The translations under genes and the position numbers were made by a program. This document shows positions 39,605 through 50,043 of a DNA stretch of 64,000 nucleotides, one piece after another. Origin of the DNA: a bacterium (GTDB lineage: Bacteria > Bacillota > Bacilli > Lactobacillales > Streptococcaceae); NCBI GenBank assembly GCA_905221085.1, contig CAJNBT010000001.1:372001-436000 (forward strand), given 5' to 3'. Position 1 is the first letter of the stretch. Each line of letters opens with the position of its first letter. Below the pieces are notes generated by a model. That model searched no databases. It was not told the origin of the DNA and saw only the letters and a program-made list of their open reading frames with translations.

Positions 39605-39854
39605 TTCTTTTACTTTTATGGACCGACATGAGGGTAATATCTCGCAAGCTAAAGTATGCTAGGAAGAGCATAGCGACTGCGATGAAGAATTCTGTCGGTA
39701 GCTGAAAGATTTGCAGGACAGACAGCATGAGCAAAATCAAAAGTGCTACGAAAGCAAAGACGACAAGGACGATATTGACTGTCCCTTTAATGCTTTGTGG
39801 TGTCGCAAATACATAGAGTAGTAATAAGAGGATTCCTATGATTAAATAAACCAT
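39600..39854 (-). CDS. DUF3165 family small membrane protein
   Basis: This is an 84-residue protein with three hydrophobic helices (VYLIIGILLLLLYVFA, NIVLVVFAFVALLILLML and EFFIAVAMLFLAYFSL) and a basic tail KSKRR. The function is unknown. It follows typA by 19 bp and shares its terminator, which is its usual place in streptococci. Confidence 0.85.
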   Translation of the reverse strand: MVYLIIGILLLLLYVFATPQSIKGTVNIVLVVFAFVALLILLMLSVLQIFQLPTEFFIAVAMLFLAYFSLRDITLMSVHKSKRR

Positions 39855-39873
39855 CTTTATCTCTTTCTAGCTC

Positions 39874-41715
39874 TTATTCAGCTGATTTTTTCTTCTTGTT
39901 AGCTTTCTCACGCTCTGCCTTGTTAAGGATTTGTTTACGCAAACGGATAGACTCAGGCGTTACTTCCATGTACTCATCGTCGTTCAAGAACTCAAGAGAC
40001 TCTTCAAGTGTCAAGATACGAGGTGTCTTGATAACAGCTGTTTGGTCCTTAGTAGCTGAACGAACGTTAGTCATTTGTTTTGCCTTAGTGATGTTAACTG
40101 TCAAGTCGTTTTCACGAGAGTTTTCACCGATGATCATTCCTTCGTAAACCTCAGTACCTGGGTTGACAAAGATCGTACCACGTTCTTCGATAGACATGAT
40201 TGAGTAAGTTGTAGCCTTACCAGCATCGATAGAAACAAGGGCACCACGGTGACGACCACCAATTTCACCTGGAATCAATGGCAAGTATTGGTCGAAGGTA
40301 TGGTTCATGATACCGTAACCACGAGTCATTGACAAGAACTCAGTTGAGTATCCAATCAAACCACGCGCTGGAACAAGGAAGACCAAACGAGTTTGACCAT
40401 TACCAGTTGAAATCATATCCAACATTTCACCTTTACGTTCAGAAAGGCTTTGGATAACAGATCCTTGGTATTCTTCTGGAGTGTCGATTTGAACACGTTC
40501 AAATGGCTCACATTTAACACCGTCGATTTCTTTTACGATAACTTCTGGACGAGATACTTGAAGTTCATATCCCTCACGACGCATTGTTTCGATGAGGATT
40601 GACAAGTGCAATTCTCCACGTCCTGAAACAGTCCATTTATCTGGTGAATCAGTTGGGTCAACACGAAGGGAAACGTCTGTTTGCAATTCTGCCTGCAAGC
40701 GTTCTTCCACCTTACGAGAAGTCACCCATTTACCTTCTTTACCAGCAAATGGTGAGTTGTTGACCAAGAAAGTCATTTGAAGAGTTGGCTCATCGATGTG
40801 TAGGATTGGAAGAGCTTCAACTGCGTCTGTCGGAGTAATGGTTTCACCGACAAAGATATCTTCCATACCTGAAACGGCAATCAAGTCACCTGCTTTTGCT
40901 TCTTGGATTTCACGACGTTCCAAACCAAAGAAACCGAAGAGTTTTGTAACACGGAAGTTTTTAGTTGTACCATCTAGTTTAGAAAGGGTAACTTGGTCCC
41001 CTACCTTAACAGTACCACGGAAGACACGACCGATACCGATACGTCCAACGAAGTCATTGTAGTCCAAAAGTGATACTTGGAATTGCAAAGGCTCATCTGA
41101 GTTATCTACTGGAGCTGGGATATGGTCGATAATCGTGTCAAAGATTGGTGCCATAGTCGCTTCTTGGTCAGCTGGATCATCTGACAATGAAGAAGTTCCG
41201 TTGATAGCTGAAGCATACACCACTGGGAAGTCAAGCTGGTCGTCATCTGCACCAAGCTCGATGAAAAGTTCCAAGACTTCGTCCACTACTTCTGCTGGAC
41301 GAGCTGATGGTTTGTCGATTTTGTTAACAACCACGATTGGGACAAGGTCTTGTTCCAAGGCTTTTTTCAATACGAAACGAGTTTGTGGCATGGTTCCTTC
41401 GTAGGCATCTACGACCAAGACAACACCGTCAACCATTTTCATGATACGCTCAACTTCTCCACCGAAGTCCGCGTGTCCTGGTGTGTCCATGATGTTAATA
41501 CGAGTTCCGTTGTAGGCAACAGCTGTATTTTTAGCAAGGATGGTAATTCCACGCTCTTTTTCGATATCGTTTGAGTCCATAGCACGCTCTGCCAATTCAG
41601 TACGTGCATCAAGCGTTTCTGATTGTTTCAATAATTCGTCAACGAGGGTTGTTTTACCGTGGTCAACGTGGGCGATAATCGCAATGTTACGGATATCTTC
41701 TCTTAATTTTGTCAT
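39874..41715 (-). CDS. typA: Ribosome-associated GTPase TypA/BipA
   Basis: This is a 613-residue translational GTPase that acts in ribosome assembly and stress. The G1 loop [17 protein letters not shown], the switch region [10 protein letters not shown] and the G3 motif [12 protein letters not shown] are clear, followed by EF-G-like domains II, III and V and the BipA-specific C-terminal domain. AGAGGA stands near the ATG at 41715; the few upstream codons in frame lack a ribosome site. Confidence 0.97.
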   Translation of the reverse strand: MTKLREDIRNIAIIAHVDHGKTTLVDELLKQSETLDARTELAERAMDSNDIEKERGITILAKNTAVAYNGTRINIMDTPGHADFGGEVERIMKMVDGVVLVVDAYEGTMPQTRFVLKKALEQDLVPIVVVNKIDKPSARPAEVVDEVLELFIELGADDDQLDFPVVYASAINGTSSLSDDPADQEATMAPIFDTIIDHIPAPVDNSDEPLQFQVSLLDYNDFVGRIGIGRVFRGTVKVGDQVTLSKLDGTTKNFRVTKLFGFFGLERREIQEAKAGDLIAVSGMEDIFVGETITPTDAVEALPILHIDEPTLQMTFLVNNSPFAGKEGKWVTSRKVEERLQAELQTDVSLRVDPTDSPDKWTVSGRGELHLSILIETMRREGYELQVSRPEVIVKEIDGVKCEPFERVQIDTPEEYQGSVIQSLSERKGEMLDMISTGNGQTRLVFLVPARGLIGYSTEFLSMTRGYGIMNHTFDQYLPLIPGEIGGRHRGALVSIDAGKATTYSIMSIEERGTIFVNPGTEVYEGMIIGENSRENDLTVNITKAKQMTNVRSATKDQTAVIKTPRILTLEESLEFLNDDEYMEVTPESIRLRKQILNKAEREKANKKKKSAE

Positions 41716-41876
41716 GATTTCCTCTATAATATTCAAAATTTATTTTCTAACTGAACGATTATACCATAATTTTAGGTAAATAACATAATTCAAGCAAGTG
41801 TAAATGTTTTCACTCTGCTTTTCTTTTCACGTCAAGACTTTTCAAAGCAAGCGACTTATGATAAGATAGGCACAGT

Positions 41877-42602
41877 ATGCGTTTAGATAATTTATTAGCT
41901 CAAGAAAAAATCAGCCGAAAGACCATGAAACAAGCCTTACTTAAAGGGGAAATTCTAGTCAATGGTTGCCCAGCCCGCTCCCTAGCTCAAAATATCGATA
42001 CAGGACTACAAGAACTCTTTTTTCAGGACCAAATCATTCAAGGCTATGAGCACACCTATCTTATGCTTCATAAGCCTGCTGGTGTCGTTACAGCCAACAA
42101 AGACAAGAAACTTCCAACCGTCATGGACCTCCTTCCGCCTGACATCCAGTCTGACAAGCTCTATGCCGTCGGCCGACTGGATCGAGATACGACGGGCCTC
42201 CTCCTCTTGACCGATAACGGCCCCTTGGGTTTTCAGCTCCTCCATCCCCAATATCATGTCGATAAAACCTACCAAGTCCAGGTTAATGGACTCCTGACAC
42301 CTGCTCATATACAAGCATTTCAAAAAGGGATTATTTTTTTAGATGGTACTGTCTGTAAACCTGCAAGACTAGAGATTCTATCTGCAAGTCCTTCCCTCAG
42401 TCAAGCCTCTATCACCATTTCAGAAGGAAAATTTCATCAGGTTAAGAAAATGTTTCTTTCTGTTGGTGTCAAGGTGACCTCCCTCAAACGCACCCATTTT
42501 GGACCTTGGAGCTTGGATGATAATCTTCAAGAAGGAGACTACCGCCCCCTTAACTCAGAAGAGTTGGCAAGCATTCGTGAATTTCTCAGAAAAAGTGGTT
42601 AA
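41877..42602 (+). CDS. 16S rRNA pseudouridine synthase, RsuA family
   Basis: This 241-residue enzyme isomerises uridine to pseudouridine in rRNA. An N-terminal S4-type RNA-binding domain (MRLDNLLAQEKISRKTMKQALLKGEILVNG) precedes the catalytic domain with its Asp in VGRLDRDTTGLLLLT. The family places it closest to RsuA (16S position 516), though RluB-like action is possible. A TAAGAT -10 ends 9 nt before the ATG, so the leader is almost absent. Confidence 0.9.
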   Translation: MRLDNLLAQEKISRKTMKQALLKGEILVNGCPARSLAQNIDTGLQELFFQDQIIQGYEHTYLMLHKPAGVVTANKDKKLPTVMDLLPPDIQSDKLYAVGRLDRDTTGLLLLTDNGPLGFQLLHPQYHVDKTYQVQVNGLLTPAHIQAFQKGIIFLDGTVCKPARLEILSASPSLSQASITISEGKFHQVKKMFLSVGVKVTSLKRTHFGPWSLDDNLQEGDYRPLNSEELASIREFLRKSG

Positions 42603-42637
42603 AAAATGAGCTCGGAAAGATCCAAGCTCGTTTTCTT
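42600..42637. terminator. Bidirectional terminator after rsuA-like gene
   Basis: GAGCT-GGA pairs with TCC-AGCTC, with AAAAAA before and TTTTCTT after. It serves both converging genes. Confidence 0.85.
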
Positions 42638-43019
42638 ATTTCTCAACTTTGACTTTCCCTTTCCAAGAATCCAAACCATAAGAAAGGATATAAATCTCAG
42701 AAAAACCTTGCTTTCTCAAATAAAGGGCTGCATTTGTAACCCGTTGCGCACGTTGGTTTTCGTAAAGAAGGACAGATTTATCCTTACGAAGGGCTGCAAG
42801 ACTAGTCTTCAACTGACTTGAAGGAATATTGCGGGCCCCAAGGATATGTTTTCTGTGGAATTCAGCTGGGTCTCGCAAATCAATCAATTGACCCGTACGA
42901 ATCAAGGCTTCAAATTCCTCATTGTCTACGATTTTAGCCGCACGACGAATACGAAGATAGTTAAAGCCCATCCACGCCAACATTGCTAGTATAAGTGCCC
43001 ACAAAATCCAAGTAACCAT
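42636..43019 (-). CDS. Membrane-anchored rhodanese-like protein without catalytic Cys (YqhL-like)
   Basis: This 127-residue protein has an N-terminal membrane helix (WILWALILAMLAWMGFNYL) and a rhodanese domain (LIDLRDPAEFHRKHILGARNIP). The active-site loop, usually YCxxGxR, reads LLYENQRAQRV, so the sulfur-carrying cysteine is missing. It is therefore more likely a binding or regulatory domain than a sulfurtransferase. Its ATG overlaps the stop of yqgQ (TAATG). Confidence 0.85.
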   Translation of the reverse strand: MVTWILWALILAMLAWMGFNYLRIRRAAKIVDNEEFEALIRTGQLIDLRDPAEFHRKHILGARNIPSSQLKTSLAALRKDKSVLLYENQRAQRVTNAALYLRKQGFSEIYILSYGLDSWKGKVKVEK

Positions 43020-43240
43020 TAGTTCTTTTCTCCATTTTTCTCAATATAATCCAATTCTACCTTGTGCTCTCTGCGAAGAACTGCTTCTGCCTCTAGATAG
43101 TCTAATTTATCCATCAACCCTGCATCGTAAATCCGAGAGAGTTCCAACTTCATCAGTTCAATATCATATAAGCGTTTTCCCATGTAAACAATAATACCAA
43201 ATCGTTTGAGGAATTGCTGCACATCATAGAATGTTTTCAT
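43019..43240 (-). CDS. yqgQ: YqgQ family protein (DUF910)
   Basis: This is a 73-residue three-helix protein of unknown function with the family start MKTFYDVQQFLKRFGIIVYMG and a helical tail LDYLEAEAVLRREHKVELDYI. In bacilli the gene lies near glucokinase. I chose ATG 43240: a TTGAAA/TAGAAT promoter with 17-bp spacing ends 7 nt before it, and the upstream ATG (43249) falls inside the -10 box. There is no ribosome site, so the mRNA is predicted to be leaderless. Confidence 0.85.
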   Translation of the reverse strand: MKTFYDVQQFLKRFGIIVYMGKRLYDIELMKLELSRIYDAGLMDKLDYLEAEAVLRREHKVELDYIEKNGEKN

Positions 43241-43247
43241 AAGACTC

Positions 43248-43276
43248 ATTCTAGCAAAATTTTGTGTTTTTTTCAA
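43248..43276 (-). promoter_or_regulatory. yqgQ promoter, leaderless type
   Basis: On the minus strand TTGAAA (43271-43276), 17 bp, TAGAAT (43248-43253) with a TGn extension. The start codon is at 43240, where transcription should begin. Confidence 0.75.
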
Positions 43277-43339
43277 GAAGAGACCCACACAATGCTCCTG
43301 ATTCTCCTATCTTCTTTGGCGATTCTGACGCAAGTGTGG

Positions 43340-43345
43340 TACAAT
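43340..43345 (+). promoter_or_regulatory. -10 box of the LysR gene, leaderless type
   Basis: GTGTGGTACAAT is an extended -10. Six bases separate TACAAT from the ATG at 43352, and no ribosome site is present. Confidence 0.75.
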
Positions 43346-43351
43346 AAAAAC

Positions 43352-44260
43352 ATGAGAATTCAACAATTATACTATATTATCAAAATCGTCGAAACCGGCT
43401 CCATGAATGAGGCAGCCAAGCAACTCTTTATTACCCAGCCGAGTCTTTCCAATGCTGTGAGAGATTTGGAAAATGAAATGGGTATTGAGATCTTTATCCG
43501 CAATCCCAAGGGGATCACCTTGACCCGTGATGGGATGGAGTTTCTCTCTTATGCCCGTCAGGTTGTCGAGCAGACCCAGCTTCTAGAGGAACGCTATAAA
43601 AACCCTGTCGCCCACCGCGAACTCTTTAGCGTTTCCTCTCAACACTATGCCTTTGTGGTCAACGCCTTTGTATCCCTACTTAAGAAAAGCGATATGGAGA
43701 AATACGAGCTCTTCCTTCGTGAAACTCGTACTTGGGAAATTATCGACGACGTCAAGAACTTCCGTAGTGAGGTCGGTGTCCTATTTTTGAACAGCTACAA
43801 CCGTGATGTTTTAACCAAGATGCTGGATGACAATCACCTGCTAGCCCACCATCTCTTCACAGCGCAACCGCATATCTTTGTCAGCAAGACTAATCCTCTG
43901 GCAAAGAAAGACAAGGTCAAACTGTCTGATTTGGAGAATTTCCCTTACCTGAGTTATGACCAAGGGACACACAACTCCTTCTACTTTTCAGAAGAGATTC
44001 TATCTCAAGAGCACCACAAGAAATCCATTGTGGTTAGTGACCGTGCCACCCTCTTTAATCTCTTGATTGGTTTGGATGGATATACCATTGCAACAGGGAT
44101 TTTGAACAGCAACCTCAACGGAGACAATATCGTTTCTATCCCACTTGATATTGATGACCCAATTGAGCTGGTCTATATCCAGCATGAGAAAACCAGCCTA
44201 TCTAAGATGGGCGAACGCTTTATCGACTATCTACTAGAAGAAGTCCAGTTTGATAGTTGA
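43352..44260 (+). CDS. LysR family transcriptional regulator
   Basis: This 302-residue regulator has an N-terminal LysR helix-turn-helix (MRIQQLYYIIKIVETGSMNEAAKQLFITQPSLSNAVRDLE) and a periplasmic-binding-like effector domain. Streptococcal relatives are implicated in sulfur amino-acid or methionine control, but the target cannot be read here. The open frame extends to 43214, but the upstream part crosses the promoter, so ATG 43352 is the start. It is divergent from yqgQ. Confidence 0.9.
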   Translation: MRIQQLYYIIKIVETGSMNEAAKQLFITQPSLSNAVRDLENEMGIEIFIRNPKGITLTRDGMEFLSYARQVVEQTQLLEERYKNPVAHRELFSVSSQHYAFVVNAFVSLLKKSDMEKYELFLRETRTWEIIDDVKNFRSEVGVLFLNSYNRDVLTKMLDDNHLLAHHLFTAQPHIFVSKTNPLAKKDKVKLSDLENFPYLSYDQGTHNSFYFSEEILSQEHHKKSIVVSDRATLFNLLIGLDGYTIATGILNSNLNGDNIVSIPLDIDDPIELVYIQHEKTSLSKMGERFIDYLLEEVQFDS

Positions 44261-44267
44261 GAAATAA

Positions 44268-44316
44268 TAAGAACCAATATGTAGGCTAGCAACAACCTAC
44301 ACATTGGTTCTTTTTA
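44268..44316. terminator. Bidirectional terminator between LysR and SDR genes
   Basis: AAGAACCAATATGTAGG pairs with CCTACACATTGGTTCTT, a stem of about 16 bp with T5 on the plus strand. Confidence 0.9.
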
Positions 44317-45069
44317 CTTATAATTAAAAGTCTCCCCTGCCAACTTATCAGCTAGCTTGGGAAATAGGGTGTAAAACTTATGGGCTAGATTCAACAACAT
44401 CGGGAGATTGAGTTCTCGTTTGTTTTTTCCTATAATCTTAACAATCTTTTTAGCCACTACATCTGATTCTAGTAGGAAGCGGGCTACAGATTTGAGATAG
44501 GTTCCATCTGGATCAGCTTGGTCAAAAAATCCTGTACGGATAGGTCCTGGATTGACTGTTGTCACATAGACTCCATATGGCATAAGTTCGAGGCGCAGAG
44601 CATTTGAAAAACCAATGGCTGCAAACTTGGTCGCTGAGTAGAGACTAGACTTGCCAGTGGCAATCAAACCTGCCATGCTAACAATATTGATAATATGGCC
44701 TTTTCGACTTTCCTTCATTCGAGCCGCAAGGCGACGAGACAGATTCATTAGGGCAAAGGTATTGACCTCAAACATCTGGTGAATATCTTGGTCGGAAATC
44801 TGCTCAAATTCCTCCAAAATCCCGTAACCAGCGTTGTTAATCAAGACATCAATCTTACCATAGCGGAGATAGAGGCCAGTTACCAGAGATTCTAAGGCTG
44901 AGTCATCGGTAATATCAATTTCAATCAATTCTGCTTGTGGATGGTTTCCGTAGAGTTGGGCTAATTTTTCCTTATTTCTACCAAGCAAGATGAGTTGGTC
45001 ATTTTGCAAGAGTTTGACCATTTCTTGAGCTAGACCACCACTAGCTCCTGTAATGAGAATAGTAGACAT
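44314..45069 (-). CDS. Short-chain dehydrogenase/reductase
   Basis: This is a 251-residue NAD(P)-dependent oxidoreductase. The Rossmann motif ITGASGGLAQEMV, INNAGYG and the catalytic YSATK are present. The substrate is unknown; it resembles the YqjQ/DltE-like classical SDRs. It is last in the miaA-hflX-unknown-rnz-SDR operon, with AGAAAGGA before the ATG. Confidence 0.88.
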   Translation of the reverse strand: MSTILITGASGGLAQEMVKLLQNDQLILLGRNKEKLAQLYGNHPQAELIEIDITDDSALESLVTGLYLRYGKIDVLINNAGYGILEEFEQISDQDIHQMFEVNTFALMNLSRRLAARMKESRKGHIINIVSMAGLIATGKSSLYSATKFAAIGFSNALRLELMPYGVYVTTVNPGPIRTGFFDQADPDGTYLKSVARFLLESDVVAKKIVKIIGKNKRELNLPMLLNLAHKFYTLFPKLADKLAGETFNYK

Positions 45070-45089
45070 ACTTATCCTTTCTGTGACTG

Positions 45090-46019
45090 CTAGATTTCCA
45101 CTTCTTCCAAGTCTTTAACCACATGGACATTTTCAAAGACACTAGCAGCGTCTTTTTTGAGCTTGCTGATATCCTTTGAGAGGAAACGGGCACTGATATG
45201 GTTGAGCAAGAGGCGTTTAGCTCCTGCTTCTACCGCTACTTGTGCAGCTTGCATGTTAGTAGAGTGACCATGGTTACGAGCAATTTTTTCATCACCCTTG
45301 CCATAAGTCGATTCATGGACAAGGACATCGGCATTGACAGCCAGACGCACACTGGCATCCGTTTTTCGAGTGTCTCCTAAAATAGTGATAATTTTACCTG
45401 GACGTGGAGCTGAGATATAGTCTGCTGCCTTGATTTCAGTCCCATCTTCTAAAACAACGTCCTGACCGTTTTTGATTTTACCAAAAAGCGGGCCAAATGG
45501 GACTCCAGCAGCCTTGAGTTTTTCAGCATCCAGCGTTCCTTCCAAGTCCTTTTGCATGACACGATAGCCAACACAGAAAATAGTGTGATCCAACTCCTCT
45601 GCATACACAGTAAATTTATCGGTCTCAAGGATTTTTCCTAGAGAATCTTGGTCAAACTCATGGAAATGAATCTTATAGGGCAGGCGTGAACCTGACACTC
45701 GTAGACTGGTCAATACAAAAGATTTGATTCCTTGAGGTCCATAGATTTCCAAATCTGTCTGCTCTTCATTGGCCTGAAAGGCACGGCTAGAAAGGAAACC
45801 TGGTAAGCCAAAAATGTGATCTCCATGCAGGTGGGTGATAAAGATTTTGCTGACCTTACGTGGTCGAATCGTGGTTTCCAAAATGCGATTTTGCGTTCCT
45901 TCTCCACAGTCAAAGAGCCAAACTTCGTTAATCTCATCCAAGAGTTTCAGGGCAAGACTTGAAACGTTACGGGCTTTAGAGGGCTGACCAGCCCCCGTTC
46001 CTAAAAATTGAATATCCAT
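45090..46019 (-). CDS. rnz: Ribonuclease Z
   Basis: This metallo-beta-lactamase-fold endonuclease trims the 3' ends of tRNA precursors. It is 309 residues. The zinc motif [14 protein letters not shown] (HxHxDH), the early [15 protein letters not shown], and the later [14 protein letters not shown] and LNHISARF segments match the long-known RNase Z pattern. It sits with miaA, another tRNA-processing gene. Confidence 0.95.
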   Translation of the reverse strand: MDIQFLGTGAGQPSKARNVSSLALKLLDEINEVWLFDCGEGTQNRILETTIRPRKVSKIFITHLHGDHIFGLPGFLSSRAFQANEEQTDLEIYGPQGIKSFVLTSLRVSGSRLPYKIHFHEFDQDSLGKILETDKFTVYAEELDHTIFCVGYRVMQKDLEGTLDAEKLKAAGVPFGPLFGKIKNGQDVVLEDGTEIKAADYISAPRPGKIITILGDTRKTDASVRLAVNADVLVHESTYGKGDEKIARNHGHSTNMQAAQVAVEAGAKRLLLNHISARFLSKDISKLKKDAASVFENVHVVKDLEEVEI

Positions 46020-46033
46020 TCGATACTTTCTAA

Positions 46034-46657
46034 TTAATCAATATATAACATAGCTGTGCGGTTTTCCGATCGGAAATAGCGCTTGCCAGAAAAAGCAGTA
46101 GCTTCCTGTAATAAATCCTCTTGACTATAACCTTTGAGACGTTTGCGACCATCAGCCAAGCTTTCCAAATCAGTCAAAGCTGTGAGACTCTCCATGCTAA
46201 CAACTTCCTCATCTACAACAGCCTTCATGTAAATCTTACCAGACTCTTCAAAGACCAGTTGATGGGGGAAAATTTGCGCAATTTCAAAAAGCAAGTCATC
46301 CGAAATTTTCTCTTCATTTTCAGAGAAAATCCGACCCAGTCCCTCACTCTCATAACAAAAACCAAAGGATTTACCAGACAGGTTTAGGCGAATAAAAGGT
46401 TTGTTTTCGAGAGTAAAACTTGGCTCAGTATTGTAAAGATTCAGTTCCTGACTGAGTTCTGCAAAATAATCCGTCGCAGCCTCAGGACTCTTTTTCTGGT
46501 AGAGTTCTGCAAAGTAAGCATTGACTACACTCGGCGGTGGAGTAATCAGTGCCAACTGCTCCTGCTCTGTTTTACCAGCTAGAAGTTGATCTAGATAGAC
46601 CTTATCCAGACTTGTATAACCTCCATACTTTAGAGCTAAAGTTTTAATATCAGTCAT
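46034..46657 (-). CDS. Conserved streptococcal protein of unknown function
   Basis: I recognise this only as the conserved gene between hflX and rnz in streptococci. It is 207 residues, soluble and acidic, with no signal peptide or membrane helix. The N-terminal half is helical and alanine-rich ([17 protein letters not shown]). The C-terminal half looks like mixed strands ([17 protein letters not shown] and [18 protein letters not shown]). GGAGG and AGAGGA precede the ATG, and it overlaps hflX by 8 bp, so it is surely translated. Confidence 0.85.
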   Translation of the reverse strand: MTDIKTLALKYGGYTSLDKVYLDQLLAGKTEQEQLALITPPPSVVNAYFAELYQKKSPEAATDYFAELSQELNLYNTEPSFTLENKPFIRLNLSGKSFGFCYESEGLGRIFSENEEKISDDLLFEIAQIFPHQLVFEESGKIYMKAVVDEEVVSMESLTALTDLESLADGRKRLKGYSQEDLLQEATAFSGKRYFRSENRTAMLYID

Positions 46658-47888
46658 AAAATTCCTCTAACCTCCATTTATTTTTTTCAGAAATGTAGCC
46701 TGTAATGACTTCGCCGTCATCCTGATAATCGCGTTCTTCCAGAATCGCAACACTCTCTAAATCATGAATCTTGTAGGACTTCGAAAAAGGCACGCGCAGG
46801 GTAAATCTCTCAAAAATCTCCTTGATTTTCTCTAAAAATAAAGCCTGCAAATTCTCACGACTATCCTCAGACTTGGCAGAAATAATAGCGTATGGCGTTT
46901 GGGTCGGCGTGAAATCCTCCACCAAATCGGCTTTATTATAAAGGGTCAAGCGAGGAATATCTTCCATATCCAAGTCTTTCATGATGGACAGGACTGTTTT
47001 TTCATGCTCCTCGTGGTAAGGATTGCTGGCATCGATAACATGAACCAGAAGATCCACATGCTTGCTTTCTTCCAAGGTTGACTTGAAACTAGACACCAAC
47101 TCTGTCGGTAAATCTTGGATAAAGCCAACAGTATCTGTCAAAGTTACTTGGAGATTGCCCCCCAGATGAATACTCTTAGTCGTCGCATCTAGAGTCGCAA
47201 AGAGCTCGTCCGCCTCATACTGAGTCTTACTTGTCAAGGTGTTCATGATAGTTGATTTCCCAGCATTGGTGTAACCAATCAAACCAATCTTAAAGGTACT
47301 CGACTCCAGACGTTTTTCTCTGACAGTGGCCCGATTTTTCTCAACCACCTTGAGCTGGCGCTCGATATCTGTGATTTGATTGCGAACACTACGACGGTTC
47401 AACTCCAGCTGGCTTTCACCAGGTCCACGGGAACCAATTCCCCCTGCCTGACGGCTGAGCATAATCCCCTGACCAACCAAGCGAGGCAAGAGATACTTGA
47501 GCTGGGCTAGGTGCACTTGGAGTTTTCCTTCATGGCTTCGAGCCCGCATGGCAAAGATATCCAAAATCAACTGCATACGGTCAATGACCTTGACACCCAG
47601 AACTTCCTCCAGATTAACATTTTGGCGTGGAGTTAAACGGTTGTTGACAATGACAGTTGTAATCTCTTCTGCATCCACCATGAGTGCAATTTCTTCCAAC
47701 TTACCAGAGCCGACAAAGGTCTTGGAGTCATACTTTTCACGTTTTTGTCTATAACTATCGACTACGACTGCTCCAGCTGTCTTAGCCAGACTGGCCAATT
47801 CTTCCATAGAGAGGTCAAAATTGTCCATGCCCTGCAATTCCACACCGATGAGCAGGACACGTTCCTCTTTTTTCTCCGTTTCAATCAT
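46650..47888 (-). CDS. hflX: GTPase HflX
   Basis: This is a 412-residue ribosome-splitting GTPase. The N-terminal HflX domain has the glycine-rich [17 protein letters not shown] motif after a helical part, and the G domain shows G1 [13 protein letters not shown]3 [10 protein letters not shown] and G4 NKAD. It overlaps the miaA stop by 8 bp and the following gene by 8 bp, a tightly coupled operon. Confidence 0.96.
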   Translation of the reverse strand: MIETEKKEERVLLIGVELQGMDNFDLSMEELASLAKTAGAVVVDSYRQKREKYDSKTFVGSGKLEEIALMVDAEEITTVIVNNRLTPRQNVNLEEVLGVKVIDRMQLILDIFAMRARSHEGKLQVHLAQLKYLLPRLVGQGIMLSRQAGGIGSRGPGESQLELNRRSVRNQITDIERQLKVVEKNRATVREKRLESSTFKIGLIGYTNAGKSTIMNTLTSKTQYEADELFATLDATTKSIHLGGNLQVTLTDTVGFIQDLPTELVSSFKSTLEESKHVDLLVHVIDASNPYHEEHEKTVLSIMKDLDMEDIPRLTLYNKADLVEDFTPTQTPYAIISAKSEDSRENLQALFLEKIKEIFERFTLRVPFSKSYKIHDLESVAILEERDYQDDGEVITGYISEKNKWRLEEFYD

Positions 47889-48765
47889 CTAAAAACTCCT
47901 CTATCTGGCTTAAAATGCGGTCTTGCACACCAGATTCTCCAATCTGATAAAAGGTGACCTGCATACGATTACGGAACCAGGTCAGCTGACGCTTGGCAAA
48001 ACGACGAGTCGCCTGTTTAAGACTCTCACTAGCTTCCTCTAAAGTCTGCTCTCCACGAAAATATGGAAAGAGTTCCTTATAGCCAATGCCTTTAGCAGCC
48101 TGCACATCTGGATAATGGTCAAACAACCACTTGGCCTCATCCAAAAGCCCAGCTTTAAACATAAGGTCCACTCGATGGTTGATACGTTCATAAAGCTGAC
48201 TGCGTTCGTCATCCAAGCAGATAATCAACGGTTCATACAAGGTCTCTTGATTTTCCAAATCCTGACCAAAATGGGCTATTTCCAAGGCACGCATAGCACG
48301 ACGACGATTAAACTGGGGAATCTCAAGGCCTGCTTGCTCCACCAAATGGGCTAATTCCTCATCTGAATATGGCTCCAAACTAGCTCGATAAGCTAAAATC
48401 TCCTCATGAGGAGTCTCACCACCTAGATGGTAGCCTTCTAGCAAGCTCTGGATATAAAGCCCAGTTCCACCAGCGATAATGGCTAGCTTACCACGACTGT
48501 GAATATCCTCAATCGCCATCTTAGCTTCTGAAACAAAATCAAAAGCCGAGTAAGACTCGGTTACCTCTCTAACATCGATTAAATGATGGGGAACAGCTGC
48601 CTGCTCCTCTGGACTAGCCTTAGCCGTCCCAATATCTAGACCTCGGTAAACCTGCTGACTATCACCGCTAACCACTTCGCCCTTAAAACGCTCGGCCACT
48701 TCAATGGCAAGAGCCGTTTTTCCAACAGCAGTCGGTCCCACAATCACAATTATTTTTGTTTTCAT
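47881..48765 (-). CDS. miaA: tRNA dimethylallyltransferase MiaA
   Basis: This enzyme adds a dimethylallyl group to A37 of tRNAs that read codons starting with U. It is 294 residues. The P-loop [17 protein letters not shown], the [18 protein letters not shown] segment and the C-terminal [14 protein letters not shown] are diagnostic. I chose ATG 48765 because AAGGA stands 6 nt before it; the upstream in-frame ATG lacks a site and overlaps the leader. Confidence 0.96.
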   Translation of the reverse strand: MKTKIIVIVGPTAVGKTALAIEVAERFKGEVVSGDSQQVYRGLDIGTAKASPEEQAAVPHHLIDVREVTESYSAFDFVSEAKMAIEDIHSRGKLAIIAGGTGLYIQSLLEGYHLGGETPHEEILAYRASLEPYSDEELAHLVEQAGLEIPQFNRRRAMRALEIAHFGQDLENQETLYEPLIICLDDERSQLYERINHRVDLMFKAGLLDEAKWLFDHYPDVQAAKGIGYKELFPYFRGEQTLEEASESLKQATRRFAKRQLTWFRNRMQVTFYQIGESGVQDRILSQIEEFLDD

Positions 48766-48885
48766 CTTTTTTCCTTGAAAAATTCCCATTTTTTCGTTAC
48801 TATTATTATAACACAAAAAGGTCAGTCAGAAAAATGTGACCTCTTAAGGAGGATGGCTGATTAAGAAGATAAAGGAGGAAGACTC

Positions 48886-49056
48886 ATGGCTAAAGGATTC
48901 GCTAAAGGTCTTGTAACAGGTGTCGCAGGAACTGTCGCTGCACTTGCAGGCGCAGTATACGCATTTAAAAAGAAAGTAATCGAACCAGAAGAGCAAAAAG
49001 CAGCTTTCATCGAAGAAAACCGTAAAAAAGCAGCTCGTCGCCGCGTATCACGTTAA
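48886..49056 (+). CDS. DUF3042 small protein, 56 residues
   Basis: This short plus-strand gene lies in the space between miaA and thyA. AAAGGAGGAAG gives a very strong ribosome site before the ATG. The protein starts MAKGFAKGLVTGVAGTVAAL, a Gly/Ala-rich single membrane helix, then a charged tail KKVIEPEEQKAAFIEENRKKAA ending in RRRVSR. It matches DUF3042, whose function is unknown. A terminator follows directly. Confidence 0.9.
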   Translation: MAKGFAKGLVTGVAGTVAALAGAVYAFKKKVIEPEEQKAAFIEENRKKAARRRVSR

Positions 49057-49062
49057 GAAACA

Positions 49063-49098
49063 AAAGAAGTTGGGATTCATTGTCTCAACTTCTTTTTT
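49063..49098 (+). terminator. DUF3042 gene terminator
   Basis: AGAAGTTG pairs with CAACTTCT around a loop, then TTTTTTC on the plus strand; the A run also allows use by thyA. Confidence 0.85.
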
Positions 49099-49106
49099 CT
49101 ATTCTT

Positions 49107-49946
49107 TTAAATAGCTAGGTCAAACTTCAACTGTGGCTTAACAGGGTCATAATTCACCAACTCAAAATCTTCTGCTTTGATATCAAAGAAATTGGTCTTA
49201 TCTGGCACATTTAAAACCAAGCGTGGTTGGCAGTTTGACGGCTCACGACGAAGCAATTCCTCAGCTTGTTCAAATTGATTGTCATAGATATGGAGGTTAT
49301 TGATGAAGTAAAAGAACTTCCCAACCTTCCAACCAAAATGCTTGGCAATCATCATTTGAAGAGCCACATACTGCATAGCATTGATGTGGTGGGCCACTAA
49401 CATGTCATTCGAACGCTGGGTCAAGGTCGCATCCAGATAGATTTCTCCATCAACACGACGGACATCAAACATGGTCTGAAAGGCACATGGGAGCAACCCA
49501 TCTGTTTCTTCGAAAGCTTGATAATCCCAGAGCGAAATGATATTGCGGCGGTTCCAAGGATTGGCTTCCAACTGTTTAAGAAGCTTGTTAATGATATCGT
49601 GCTTCTTAACAACGGCACCATAGCGCTCACCAATGGTTCCTGTATCTCCCACTTCCCAGTCATTCCAGTAGTGAACATTGTATTTGTCATTAAGCACCTC
49701 TAAGCTATTTGACTGGTCTTGGTAAATCCAGAGCACTTCCTTGATGGCGGATTTGATAGCGATAGGACGCAAGGTTGTGATAGGAAATTCTCCTTTAGAT
49801 AAGTCGTACTCGGCAAAGGCACCCGTTACATATTTAGAGTTGGCAACTGTCCCATCCTTGTACTTGGGACGGGCCTGCTCAGAAAAGACGCCGTCTTTGA
49901 GGATTCGTTCAATATTCTCTTTAAAAATCGTATCTGCTTTTGTCAT
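49107..49946 (-). CDS. thyA: Thymidylate synthase
   Basis: This enzyme methylates dUMP to dTMP with methylene-tetrahydrofolate. It is 279 residues. The catalytic cysteine is in [13 protein letters not shown] and the dUMP-binding stretch in [20 protein letters not shown], with [17 protein letters not shown] near the end. GAGG precedes the ATG. Its promoter follows the glucokinase terminator directly (TGCTATACT). Confidence 0.96.
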   Translation of the reverse strand: MTKADTIFKENIERILKDGVFSEQARPKYKDGTVANSKYVTGAFAEYDLSKGEFPITTLRPIAIKSAIKEVLWIYQDQSNSLEVLNDKYNVHYWNDWEVGDTGTIGERYGAVVKKHDIINKLLKQLEANPWNRRNIISLWDYQAFEETDGLLPCAFQTMFDVRRVDGEIYLDATLTQRSNDMLVAHHINAMQYVALQMMIAKHFGWKVGKFFYFINNLHIYDNQFEQAEELLRREPSNCQPRLVLNVPDKTNFFDIKAEDFELVNYDPVKPQLKFDLAI

Positions 49947-49975
49947 TTACTCTCACCTCATTTATTGTCCTAACT

Positions 49976-50040
49976 AGTATAGCATAAAAAAGAAAAGAGG
50001 AACATTACTAACTCTAGGTTAGCATTTTTCCTCTTTTATT
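49976..50040 (-). terminator. gki terminator fused to thyA promoter
   Basis: On the minus strand AAAAGAGGAA pairs with TTCCTCTTTT, followed by CTTTTTT and then ATGCTATACT (-10 at 49976-49981). Confidence 0.75.
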
Positions 50041-50043
50041 ATT

